Below, in pieces: positions 1 through 7,750 of a DNA stretch of 27,815 bases. The DNA lies in contig CAKRRX010000024.1 in NCBI GenBank assembly GCA_934394595.1, forward strand, positions 1 to 27,815, given 5' to 3'. Source of the DNA: an uncultured Blautia sp. (GTDB taxonomy: Bacteria; Bacillota; Clostridia; Lachnospirales; Lachnospiraceae). Position 1 is the stretch's first letter, and every line of letters starts with the position of its first letter. A program made the translations under genes and the position numbers. Below the pieces are notes generated by a model. That model ran no database searches. It worked only from the letters and a program-made list of their open reading frames with translations, and was not told the origin of the DNA.

Positions 1-15
1 AAAAGAACAGTTAAT

Positions 16-44
16 TTGACAAACCTCATGGAAAAAAGTAAAAT
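16..44 (+). promoter_or_regulatory. Sigma-A promoter of the hisC-papain unit
   Basis: TTGACA at 16-21 and TAAAAT at 39-44 are separated by 17 bases, a near-consensus housekeeping promoter. Transcription should start near 50. AACAGTT (6-12) and its inverted copy AACTGTT (51-57) flank the promoter and could be operator half-sites, but the pair is short and may be chance. Confidence 0.7.
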
Positions 45-97
45 GAACAAAACTGTTTATGGAAAAAAGTTCAAAGAGAAATGAGGTTGGAGCGAAA

Positions 98-1162
98 ATG
101 AATACATGGGAAGCAAATGTTCGCAAAGTGGTACCGTATACACCGGGGGAGCAGCCAAATGAGCCGGAAATGATAAAACTGAATACCAATGAAAATCCTT
201 ATCCGCCGGCTCCGGGAGTACAAAAAGTATTGCAGGAACTAAAAACAGATAGTTTGAGGCTGTATCCGGATCCTGCTGTAAAGGATCTGGTACACGCCAT
301 TGCACGAAATTACGGGCTGGCAGATGAGCAGGTGTTTGTGGGTGTAGGTTCAGATGATGTACTGGCTATGAGCTTTCTTACCTTTTTTAATTCAAAGAAA
401 CCGATTCTGTTTCCGGATATCACCTATTCTTTTTATGATGTGTGGGCAGATCTGTTTCGCATTCCTTATGAATGCAAAGCTCTGGATGAGAATTTCTGTA
501 TCCGTAAAGAGGATTATTTCGGGGAAAACGGTGGAATCATTTTCCCAAATCCCAATGCACCTACAGGAGTGGAGCTGCCACAGCAGGATATTGAGGAGAT
601 CCTGAAGCACAACCGGGATGTGATCGTGATCGTAGATGAGGCTTATGTGGATTTTGGCGGACACAGTGCGCTTGAGTTGATCGAAAAATATGACAATCTC
701 CTTGTGGTACAGACCTTTTCCAAGTCCCGCTCCATGGCTGGCATGCGGATCGGTTTTGCATGTGCAGATCCTAAGCTGATCAAATATCTCAATGATGTAA
801 AGTATTCTTTTAATTCCTACACAATGGACAGAACCACCATTGCTACAGGGGTGGCTGCCATGGAGGATCAGGCATATTTTCAGAAGACCTGTGAACAGAT
901 CATTTCCACACGTGAGTGGACAAAGAAGGAACTGGAAAAGCTTGGCTTTACGTTCCCGGATTCCAGGACGAATTTCATTTTTGCATCTCACAGAAGCTGC
1001 CCTGCAAAGGAGCTGTTTGAGGCTCTCAGAGGGAAACATATTTATGTAAGATATTTCCCGAAGCCGGGGATTGACAACTATCTGCGTATTACCATAGGAA
1101 CACAGGAAGAGATGAGACAGCTGATCTGTTTTCTGAAAGAGTATCTGGCAAAGAGAAATTGA
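98..1162 (+). CDS. hisC: Histidinol-phosphate aminotransferase-like PLP enzyme (354 aa)
   Basis: Class I/II PLP-dependent aminotransferase of the HisC type. It would convert imidazole-acetol phosphate plus glutamate to histidinol phosphate and 2-oxoglutarate in the cytoplasm. Visible features are the N-terminal LNTNENPYPP substrate segment, the NPNAPTG loop, DEAYVDF with the PLP-contacting Asp/Tyr, and TFSKSRSMAGMRIG, where Lys209 is the expected Schiff-base lysine. The C-terminus has the family's YLRITIGT. The length fits the usual 350-360 residues. I chose ATG 98 because GGAG (89-92) sits 5 bases upstream; an in-frame ATG at 59 has no ribosome site. No other his gene is nearby and the next gene is a secreted protease, so a related role (aromatic or phosphonate aminotransferase) cannot be excluded. 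Confidence 0.85.
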   Translation: MNTWEANVRKVVPYTPGEQPNEPEMIKLNTNENPYPPAPGVQKVLQELKTDSLRLYPDPAVKDLVHAIARNYGLADEQVFVGVGSDDVLAMSFLTFFNSKKPILFPDITYSFYDVWADLFRIPYECKALDENFCIRKEDYFGENGGIIFPNPNAPTGVELPQQDIEEILKHNRDVIVIVDEAYVDFGGHSALELIEKYDNLLVVQTFSKSRSMAGMRIGFACADPKLIKYLNDVKYSFNSYTMDRTTIATGVAAMEDQAYFQKTCEQIISTREWTKKELEKLGFTFPDSRTNFIFASHRSCPAKELFEALRGKHIYVRYFPKPGIDNYLRITIGTQEEMRQLICFLKEYLAKRN

Positions 1163-1176
1163 CAGGGAGAGCATAG

Positions 1177-3702
1177 ATGAAAGCTACGAAATTAATAAAA
1201 AAGAGTGCATTGTGCCTGCTTCTGGCAGAAGCTCTCTTTTTTACGGAACTTCCGGTTCTGGCAGAAAGTCCGGTACAGTCGGACAATACCTGGGAAAGCG
1301 ATGAAGAGGAGCAAAGCGGATGGGAGTCCGAAAATGAAGAGCTTCAGCCCCAGGATGGCTTCTCTGATGACGCAGGAGCGGACAGCATAGAGTTTGAAAG
1401 TCTGGAAGAGAATTTTGATCAGACAGAAGAACTTCAATCCCAGGATCTAAATGAGCTGACCCAGGAGGAACTCGAAGCTCAGTTGGCGCCGATCCGGCAG
1501 CTGCAGCCTGGCAGCTATGTGGACCCGCCGGAGGGAAATGGAAGTGGTGAGATCGCAAGCTATGGGGCAAGAGCCGTCTCTTATCCGGCAAAATTTGATC
1601 CCAGAAGCAGCCTTGGCCTTGCAGTGCGTAACCAGAAACCATCTAATATGTGCTGGGCATATACACTGGCGACCAATCTGGAAATCTCTTTTTTAAGAGC
1701 AGGCGCAGGGCTATTTGACCTGTCGGAAGAACATCTGGCTTATTTTTTTGCACACCGCACAGATGATCCTCTTGGGAATACCCCAAATGACAGAAACAAT
1801 GTAGGCCATTCCTACCGGGAAGGCGGCAATCAGACTCTGGCAACGCTTTTCTTAAGCAGCTGGAGCGGTATGGCTCTGGAATCAGAGGTTCCTTATGAGA
1901 CAAACGCAGATCACACTCTGGATTCCAATCAGACACCTGCTGCAAGTACCGCCTATCATACAGCTGCCTATCTGGAAAATGCTGCGTTTTCCACTTATTC
2001 TGTGAATAATATCAAGGAACTGATCACAGAATATGGCTCAGTGTCCCTATCCTTTGGCATGTATGACAGCTATTACAATCCTTACACGTATGCATACAGT
2101 TATCCAAACAGCGCAGGGGTAAATCATGCAGTTACCTTGATCGGCTGGGATGACAGTTTTTCAAAGAACAACTTTAATGAAGTATGCGGCGTGTCTGCAG
2201 ATGGAGCCTGGATTGCCAGAAACAGCTGGGGAGACAGCTGGGGCGATGGGGGATATTTTTATATCTCTTACGAAAATAAATCCAACTACAATATTGTTGC
2301 GGCAGAAGCGATTACCAGTCCAAAGTACAAAAATAATTACTTTTATGATGGTTCCTGTGCTCTGAGCAAGCTGAAGCTGTATCCTTCTGGCAGCGGTAAG
2401 ATTTCATCCGTAGCCAATGTATTTGAGGCGAATGCCGGCAATGGAAAAGGGGAAGCAATAGGAGAGGTGGTTCTGGAAACCTATACAGATGGCGGAAACT
2501 ATGGAATTCAGATTTATACCAATCTGGAGGATAAAGACGATCCTACAAGCGGAACACCGGCTTATTCCACACCAGTACAGTTTTATCAGGAGCATGCGGG
2601 AATCTCTACTGTTTCCGTACCTGAGGTATCCCTGCTTGGCGGAACCCTGTATTCGGTTGTGGTGACCAATATGGGCTCTGGCACAGTGGAGTACCTTTGC
2701 GAAACCAACAGCTCCTATGACTGGGTGAGCTTTCAGGCAGATTTGAAAGAAAAACAGAGCTTTTGCTATCATGAGAAAAATGGATGGACGGATTTTGCAA
2801 AAACAAGCCCAAGTGCCTGTGCAAGGATCAAAGCCCATACCAGGACGCTGGATAGCGCTTTGGCTGTAGGAAAGCCTTCTTCTTTGAAGGGGACTGTCAA
2901 GGCTTACAATGAGGTTACCCTTACGTGGGAAACGGTATCTGGGGCAACAGGATATCAGATTTATCGAAAGGCAGGTAGTGGAAAATATACAAAAGTAGGT
3001 ACTGTTTCCTGGGATAAGACCTCTTTTTCCGATAAAAACGTAGTCACCGGGACTTCCTACACGTATCGGATCAGGGCTTATGCCATGGTAAACGGCACTG
3101 CAAATTATTCCGGCTATTCGTCAGCAGTGACGGCAAAACCGGTATTGTCTGTTCCGAAGGTATCGGTAAGTGTGTCCCCAGGCGGATATAACACTGTGAA
3201 GTGGACCAAAACAGCAGGAGCCACAGGATATCTGGTGTACCGTAAAAGCGGCAAAAGCTGGACGAAGCTGAAAACAGTGAAGGGTGCTGTTACCTATAAG
3301 GATGCTCAGATTTCGTCTAATACAGTGTATGAGTATATGGTGCGTGCTTATCGTACTGTGAATAAAAAGGTCATCAAAAGCAGCTATAAGTCCAGCGGAA
3401 AATATAAATCCGCACCTGCCAGACAGGCAGTAAGCTCTGTGACAAATGTAAAAACAGGCCTGAAGCTCAGATGGAAAGCACAGAAAAAATGTGATGGATA
3501 TTATATTTACAGAAAAACAGGAAGCGGAAGCTATAAGCGGGTAAAGACCTTGAAAAAAGGTTCTTCTTCCAGCTGGACAGATCGGAAAACGGTCAAAGGG
3601 AAGAAGTACCGCTATCGTATCATGGCCTATGTAAAGGAACCTGACGGGACAGTGATAAAGGGAAGATACAGAACCTCATCTGCAGTGACGCGGACAAAAT
3701 AG
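1177..3702 (+). CDS. Secreted C1A papain-like cysteine protease with FN3 repeats (841 aa)
   Basis: Large exported protease. Residues 1-29 form a signal peptide ending LPVLAES. Residues about 30-110 are very acidic and Gln-rich and probably act as a pro-region or spacer. The papain domain spans about 135-380: Gln153 (oxyanion), Cys159 in NMCWAY, His317 in VNHAVTLIGW and Asn349 in ARNSWGDSWGDGGYF give a complete catalytic set. A beta-rich stretch (about 385-560) resembles the lectin-like segment that follows papain domains in other clostridial cell-surface proteases. Three FN3-type repeats follow (about 570-660, 665-755, 760-841), each with a GYxIYRKxGSG-like core and many lysines. There is no LPXTG anchor, so it is released or held by its basic FN3 tail. 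AGGGAGAG lies just upstream, 14 bases after the hisC stop, so the two are probably co-transcribed. The substrate is unknown. Confidence 0.85.
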   Translation: MKATKLIKKSALCLLLAEALFFTELPVLAESPVQSDNTWESDEEEQSGWESENEELQPQDGFSDDAGADSIEFESLEENFDQTEELQSQDLNELTQEELEAQLAPIRQLQPGSYVDPPEGNGSGEIASYGARAVSYPAKFDPRSSLGLAVRNQKPSNMCWAYTLATNLEISFLRAGAGLFDLSEEHLAYFFAHRTDDPLGNTPNDRNNVGHSYREGGNQTLATLFLSSWSGMALESEVPYETNADHTLDSNQTPAASTAYHTAAYLENAAFSTYSVNNIKELITEYGSVSLSFGMYDSYYNPYTYAYSYPNSAGVNHAVTLIGWDDSFSKNNFNEVCGVSADGAWIARNSWGDSWGDGGYFYISYENKSNYNIVAAEAITSPKYKNNYFYDGSCALSKLKLYPSGSGKISSVANVFEANAGNGKGEAIGEVVLETYTDGGNYGIQIYTNLEDKDDPTSGTPAYSTPVQFYQEHAGISTVSVPEVSLLGGTLYSVVVTNMGSGTVEYLCETNSSYDWVSFQADLKEKQSFCYHEKNGWTDFAKTSPSACARIKAHTRTLDSALAVGKPSSLKGTVKAYNEVTLTWETVSGATGYQIYRKAGSGKYTKVGTVSWDKTSFSDKNVVTGTSYTYRIRAYAMVNGTANYSGYSSAVTAKPVLSVPKVSVSVSPGGYNTVKWTKTAGATGYLVYRKSGKSWTKLKTVKGAVTYKDAQISSNTVYEYMVRAYRTVNKKVIKSSYKSSGKYKSAPARQAVSSVTNVKTGLKLRWKAQKKCDGYYIYRKTGSGSYKRVKTLKKGSSSSWTDRKTVKGKKYRYRIMAYVKEPDGTVIKGRYRTSSAVTRTK

Positions 3703-3723
3703 TAATAACAGAGATCATGTAGA

Positions 3724-3754
3724 AAAGGAAGCTCTTCAGAGGAGCTTCCTTTTT
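3724..3754. terminator. Bidirectional intrinsic terminator between convergent genes
   Basis: An 11-bp stem (3724-3734 with 3742-3752, core GGAAGCTC/GAGCTTCC) has a 7-base loop, with A-rich and T-rich flanks that can terminate either strand. It ends the papain transcript and overlaps the last codons of the leftward pilT gene. Confidence 0.85.
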
Positions 3755-4812
3755 AACATTTCCGGGTTGGATGAATATTTCAGGGCGGTTTCTTTTGTGA
3801 TACGCTGCTGTCTGTAAAGCTCCAACAGGCTGGTATCCATGGAGCGCATGTCTGCCTGGGAGGAAGAGGCGATCACACCGTCGATCTGGTAGATCTTGTT
3901 ATCACGGATCATATTGCGGATGGCTGGGGTGAGGTGCATGATCTCAAAGACCGGGATATTGTGGCCGTCCACATCTGGCACCAGCTGCTGGGAAATGACG
4001 GTCTGCAGTACCATGGAGAGCTGAACAGCAATCTGGTGCTGTTGATTGGGCTCAAAGACGTCCATGATACGGTTTATGGTATTGGCTGCACCTGTGGTAT
4101 GAAGGCTGGAGAGAATCAGATGGCCTGTCTCAGCTGCTGTCATGGCAGTCTGGATAGTTTCATGATCCCGCATTTCTCCAAGAAGGATCACATCCGGGCT
4201 CTGACGGAGGGTGGCACGCAGGGAAACCAGATAATTGGCAGTATCGGTGCAGATCTCCCGCTGGCTTACGATGCATTTGTCATGTCTGTGCAGGTATTCC
4301 AGAGGATCTTCCAGGGTGATGATATGCCCTTCCCTGCTGTGGTTGATCCGGTCAATGATACAGGCCATGGTAGTGGATTTTCCGCTTCCGGCAGGACCTG
4401 TGATCAGTACCATACCCTTGGTAAGCTCTGCGGCATCCATAACTGCAGGTGGAATATGCAGATCTCCTGGATCCGGCAGATCAAAAGAGATGATACGGAT
4501 CACAGCTGCCAGAGAACCTCTTTGACGGTATGTATTTACACGGAAACGGGAAAGCCCTGAAATTGCCATGGAAAAATCATCATCTCCGCTTTCCAGCATA
4601 GGCTGAATATTTCGGTCATGGGCGAGGCTGTAAAGAATCCGTATGATCTCATCTGTTTCCGGAGGCATGAGGCGTTGTTCAAAACCCTCAAGGGTACAGA
4701 GTTTTCCATCTATTTTTACTGAGAGAGGACGGCCTGCGATCACAAAAATATCGGAAGCATGTTTTTGTGTGGCAAGCTCCAGAAATGCTCTTACTTTTTC
4801 TTCCATAATCAT
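3736..4812 (-). CDS. pilT: PilT-type type IV pilus ATPase (358 aa)
   Basis: Hexameric secretion ATPase of the PilT subgroup, which powers pilus retraction at the inner face of the membrane. Visible motifs are Walker A GPAGSGKST (139-147), the Asp box HIITLEDPLEYLH (163-175), Walker B DVILLGEMRD (207-216) and the His box HLILSSLHT (231-239). The AIRNMIRD segment (297-304) matches the AIRNLIRE signature typical of PilT rather than PilB. The length is normal for PilT and too short for PilB. Its start overlaps the stop of the upstream pilin-like gene (ATGA), with AAGGAG close upstream; Met3 is an alternative start. It is the last gene of the leftward operon. No extension ATPase is encoded alongside, so it may be the only motor of this cluster or may work with a PilB encoded elsewhere. 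Confidence 0.9.
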   Translation of the reverse strand: MIMEEKVRAFLELATQKHASDIFVIAGRPLSVKIDGKLCTLEGFEQRLMPPETDEIIRILYSLAHDRNIQPMLESGDDDFSMAISGLSRFRVNTYRQRGSLAAVIRIISFDLPDPGDLHIPPAVMDAAELTKGMVLITGPAGSGKSTTMACIIDRINHSREGHIITLEDPLEYLHRHDKCIVSQREICTDTANYLVSLRATLRQSPDVILLGEMRDHETIQTAMTAAETGHLILSSLHTTGAANTINRIMDVFEPNQQHQIAVQLSMVLQTVISQQLVPDVDGHNIPVFEIMHLTPAIRNMIRDNKIYQIDGVIASSSQADMRSMDTSLLELYRQQRITKETALKYSSNPEMLKRKLL

Positions 4813-5297
4813 TTTTCTCCTTTATAAACAGACTGGCTGGTATCCGGATTCCAGTCTGAAGTGACGGTAGTATTCCAGGTAAGGATACGCACTGGACTGC
4901 TCTCTTTTTCCTGAGGAGCCTCTATAAGAAAGGTTACCAGAAGGCTCTGGGTCTGGGAAAAGGAGGACAAGTACTGAACTGTATGTTTCTTCGGATCCCA
5001 TGTAGCTCCCTGGATATTATCAAAATATTGTGCTGCCATGGCATAAAATTTTTCGGTGTCTTCTGCCTGCATTTGGAATGCTTTCAGATTTTTTACAGTA
5101 TCTGTGTAAAAGTCAGTGGCAGCAGAACAGCTTTCGTAGTAGGCGCTGGTCTGTTCCAGGGCAAGCCGGCTGGCACTGAGGTCCTGCCTGGAGGTGCCAT
5201 ATCCCAGAAGGGAAAGTGTGACAAGCATCAGCACGGCAAAGATCAGAAAAAGAGATGGAATGCCGGTTGCGGAAAAAAGGCTCTGACGTTCTCTCAT
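4809..5297 (-). CDS. Single-TM pilus-associated protein, pseudopilin-like (162 aa)
   Basis: Short protein with basic N-terminus MRERQSLFSATG followed by one hydrophobic segment (about 13-32, IPSLFLIFAVLMLVTLSLLG), then a soluble domain of about 125 residues. The layout is that of a minor pseudopilin of the GspK/PilX kind, but residue +5 after the putative processing Gly is not Glu, so cleavage by a prepilin peptidase is uncertain. It overlaps both neighbours by 4 bases (start inside the upstream stop, stop inside the pilT start), indicating translational coupling. I recognise no specific family. The context makes it a pilus subunit or assembly factor. Confidence 0.65.
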   Translation of the reverse strand: MRERQSLFSATGIPSLFLIFAVLMLVTLSLLGYGTSRQDLSASRLALEQTSAYYESCSAATDFYTDTVKNLKAFQMQAEDTEKFYAMAAQYFDNIQGATWDPKKHTVQYLSSFSQTQSLLVTFLIEAPQEKESSPVRILTWNTTVTSDWNPDTSQSVYKGEK

Positions 5298-5746
5298 GAG
5301 ATCACCTCCCCGGAAACAGAAAGAACGGGAAAACAGATGGTCTGCTGATAGAGAGAAGCTCCTGAGGAAATTTCCTGAAACAGAAGTTCTGCAGATTTTT
5401 GGCTTTTAGTAAGGGAGAAGGTCAGGGTCAGCTGATAAACCGCCTGTTCCTGTGAAACGCTTTCCCATTTTTTGTCAAAGTAACAGGAAATAGTATCCTC
5501 TGAAACTACGCCATCTGGAAATAAAACCAGGAAATCCTCTGAACGTCCCTGGCTGCCCTCCAGCACTTCTCCGATGGAGGTGGTAAGCTCCTGGATATGG
5601 TCATATTCCCGTGCCTTTTGACGGGACTGATAGGAGGCAGCAAACAACCGCACGCAGATGCCGCAGGTCAGGCCAAGAAAAAGCAGCACAAAGATCATTT
5701 CCATAAGAAAGAGTCCGGATTTTGAATGTGTGGTGAAATTTTTCAT
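5294..5746 (-). CDS. Type IV pilin-like protein with prepilin signal (150 aa)
   Basis: N-terminus MKNFTTHSKSG followed by LFLMEMIFVLLFLGL is a class III prepilin signal: Gly at -1, hydrophobic +1 and Glu at +5, then a transmembrane helix. The remaining 110 or so residues form a soluble head of unknown family. I prefer the ATG at 5746 because GGAG lies 6 bases upstream; in-frame starts at 5785 and 5758 would add up to 13 residues and have poorer ribosome sites. It belongs to the pilus operon, with a 4-base overlap to the next gene. A gap of about 80 bases separates it from the upstream gene, the largest gap in the operon. Confidence 0.7.
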   Translation of the reverse strand: MKNFTTHSKSGLFLMEMIFVLLFLGLTCGICVRLFAASYQSRQKAREYDHIQELTTSIGEVLEGSQGRSEDFLVLFPDGVVSEDTISCYFDKKWESVSQEQAVYQLTLTFSLTKSQKSAELLFQEISSGASLYQQTICFPVLSVSGEVIS

Positions 5747-5826
5747 GGAAATCTCCATTCCGCCGCCTTTCAGTTGGCGGCACAAATAGTAATGAAAGTA
5801 TTACGACTCTCTACACTAAGCTCCTT

Positions 5827-6330
5827 TTACGGTATGGATGGATCAGAAGAGGGAACTCCGGGATGAAGCCAGAAGCTGGAAACTGTTCCTTCCTGGTCGG
5901 TAAGTGAGATTTTGTAAAAGCTGTTATTTACTGTGTCTACGGTAAAATCAGAAAGCTCTGCCAGTGAGGTACCCATGGAGAGATCTGCACCGGAATCTGC
6001 TGCTGTAAACAGCTCCTTCAGGTGATCCTCATAAAGATAGATGTAGGTAAAATAGTCTTTTCCCTCAATGTCCTCGCAAAAACATAATGCTGTAGTTCCC
6101 TGAAATTCCTTTACAGAGATGCTGTCAGTCTGGTCATGCTGTCGGAATTTTGTGGTGATGTAGGAAGCTGCTGTGTAGAGATTATTGCCGGTATCCAGTC
6201 CTCGCACAGAGGCCTGGTAGCTGCCTGCGCCAAATAACAGCATAAAAAGCAGAAAAAGTATAAAAAGGGCAAACAGCAGCAGAGCTGCCAGTGAATCAAT
6301 GCTATGTCTGTGGGAAAAGGAAGGGTTCAT
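5827..6330 (-). CDS. DUF4860-like single-TM pilus-operon protein (167 aa)
   Basis: Basic N-terminus MNPSFSHRHSIDS, one long hydrophobic helix (about 14-36, rich in Leu/Phe) and a soluble domain of about 130 residues ending in a Pro/Ser-rich tail. It resembles proteins annotated DUF4860 in Lachnospiraceae pilus clusters. GGAGG lies upstream of the chosen ATG, and the start overlaps the previous stop by 4 bases. There is no Gly-x4-Glu prepilin signal, so it is more likely an accessory or minor subunit than a processed pilin. The DUF assignment is from memory of sequence style and context. Confidence 0.65.
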   Translation of the reverse strand: MNPSFSHRHSIDSLAALLLFALFILFLLFMLLFGAGSYQASVRGLDTGNNLYTAASYITTKFRQHDQTDSISVKEFQGTTALCFCEDIEGKDYFTYIYLYEDHLKELFTAADSGADLSMGTSLAELSDFTVDTVNNSFYKISLTDQEGTVSSFWLHPGVPSSDPSIP

Positions 6331-6677
6331 GACTGGCCTCCTTTTTTTGCCTTCAAAGGCAGTACACTGATGGATGGCAGAAGATTGGAACCATTTGGAA
6401 TATATTCTACCACAAATTTTTCCGTATCGTAAGTAATGTGGTAATCCGTTAACAGTTCAGACAAGCTCTGGGGATATTGTCCGGTAAGGGCATAGGTGCG
6501 TATGGCACCGCCCTCAAGAGCCTGGGTAAGGGTGGTTTGCTCTTTTTCCAGAGAATCTGTCTGCATATGAGAGATTCCCACATAAAATAAGGTGCAGAGC
6601 AAGGCTGCAAAAAGTACGGGAAACAGATAAGGGAACAAACGTCGAAAACGGTTCCCAGGATTTTCAAAGATGTCCAT
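6327..6677 (-). CDS. Small TM pseudopilin-like protein (116 aa)
   Basis: Short protein with a cytoplasmic basic N-terminus (MDIFENPGNRFRR), one TM helix (about 14-35) and an extracytoplasmic domain whose ALEGGAIRTYALTGQYPQ segment followed by a LxELLxDY-like helix resembles the head region of type IV pilin-like proteins. It lacks a clear prepilin cleavage motif. GGAGG is 8 bases before the ATG. It lies 16 bases after the GspF-like gene and overlaps the following gene by 4 bases. The function is inferred only from operon position and architecture. Confidence 0.6.
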   Translation of the reverse strand: MDIFENPGNRFRRLFPYLFPVLFAALLCTLFYVGISHMQTDSLEKEQTTLTQALEGGAIRTYALTGQYPQSLSELLTDYHITYDTEKFVVEYIPNGSNLLPSISVLPLKAKKGGQS

Positions 6678-6693
6678 ATGGCAATCCTCCAGG

Positions 6694-7737
6694 TCAGATC
6701 ATCATTTCGGAAAGAAGTCCCAGAAGGGGCATCATCACAGAAAGCAGCACCATCCCCACAAGCAGGGAGAGAACGATTACAATGGTAGGCTCCAGAACGG
6801 ATACAATATGGGAGATGGAAGTTAAAGATTTTTCTTCATAGCGGCCGGAAATCCGGTTCATCACCTCATCTGCTGCACCGGCCTGGATTCCAAGCACGAT
6901 CATGCGAAGCTCCATTCCCTGGAAGAGGCCGGAGGAAGACATGGCGTCTGCAAAATCAGCACCTTCAGAGAGTTGCTTTTTGGCCAGGGCAAGCTTTTCT
7001 TTTGTCTGTGACTGGGAGATTACAGCTTCAGATAGTTCCAGACAAAGCTCTGGCGAAAGCCCGCTTCGGATTCCCATGGAAATACACTGGCACAGACGGC
7101 TGTAATCCAGAGAAAAAGGAATTTCTTTTATTCCCGGCATCTTGTATACGATACGGTAAACCATGAGGCGTCCTTTGGGATGGAAACAAAGGAAAAAGAT
7201 AAAGGCAATGAGAAGGAGCAGGATCACGATCAGAACAATGGAATACCGGCTCATGGCTTCCCCAAGTCCCAGCAGCCCACCTGCAAATCCGGTGACCTCA
7301 AGTCCCAGCTGGCGGAAAACCTGGCGAAAAACAGGGAGAACCTTAACAAGAAGGATCACGATCACTGCAGACATCATACCAAGCATGATAAGCGGATAGG
7401 TCACAGCGCTTTGGATCTGCTCTGTAATCTGAATTTCCTGTTGGTAAAAAGTGGCAAGTCCGCTCATGACTTCGTCCAGGCATCCGGTCTCTTCACCAGT
7501 GCGGACATAAGCTGTAGCGGAGGCAGGAAAAGCATGAGAGCTTTCCATTGCGTGAGCAATGGAGCCAGACTCTTCCATGTCTTTGTAGAGGAAGGTAAGG
7601 AGCTCTTTTCCACGGGAAGATTGGCTGTCATCATTGAGAACAGACAGTCCCTCTACTGTGGACATGCCGGAGCGGAGAATGATGGAAAACTGCTCAAAAA
7701 ACTGAAACAGCTCCTGGTTGGTCAGTTTGGATATCAT
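6694..7737 (-). CDS. pilC: GspF/PilC-type pilus platform protein (347 aa)
   Basis: Polytopic inner-membrane protein of the type II secretion F/PilC family, which couples the cytoplasmic ATPase to pilin assembly. Two cytoplasmic GspF domains are visible (about 10-130 and 210-330), the first starting with FFEQFSIILRSGMSTVEGL. Hydrophobic segments lie near 113-135, 163-184 and 318-342, matching the usual three-TM layout. The length is at the short end of the family. AAAGGAG precedes the ATG, 13 bases after the stop of the transglutaminase-like lipoprotein gene, so the two are co-transcribed. Together with PilT it identifies the operon as a type IV filament system. Confidence 0.88.
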   Translation of the reverse strand: MISKLTNQELFQFFEQFSIILRSGMSTVEGLSVLNDDSQSSRGKELLTFLYKDMEESGSIAHAMESSHAFPASATAYVRTGEETGCLDEVMSGLATFYQQEIQITEQIQSAVTYPLIMLGMMSAVIVILLVKVLPVFRQVFRQLGLEVTGFAGGLLGLGEAMSRYSIVLIVILLLLIAFIFFLCFHPKGRLMVYRIVYKMPGIKEIPFSLDYSRLCQCISMGIRSGLSPELCLELSEAVISQSQTKEKLALAKKQLSEGADFADAMSSSGLFQGMELRMIVLGIQAGAADEVMNRISGRYEEKSLTSISHIVSVLEPTIVIVLSLLVGMVLLSVMMPLLGLLSEMMI

Positions 7738-7750
7738 AAGTACTCCTTTC

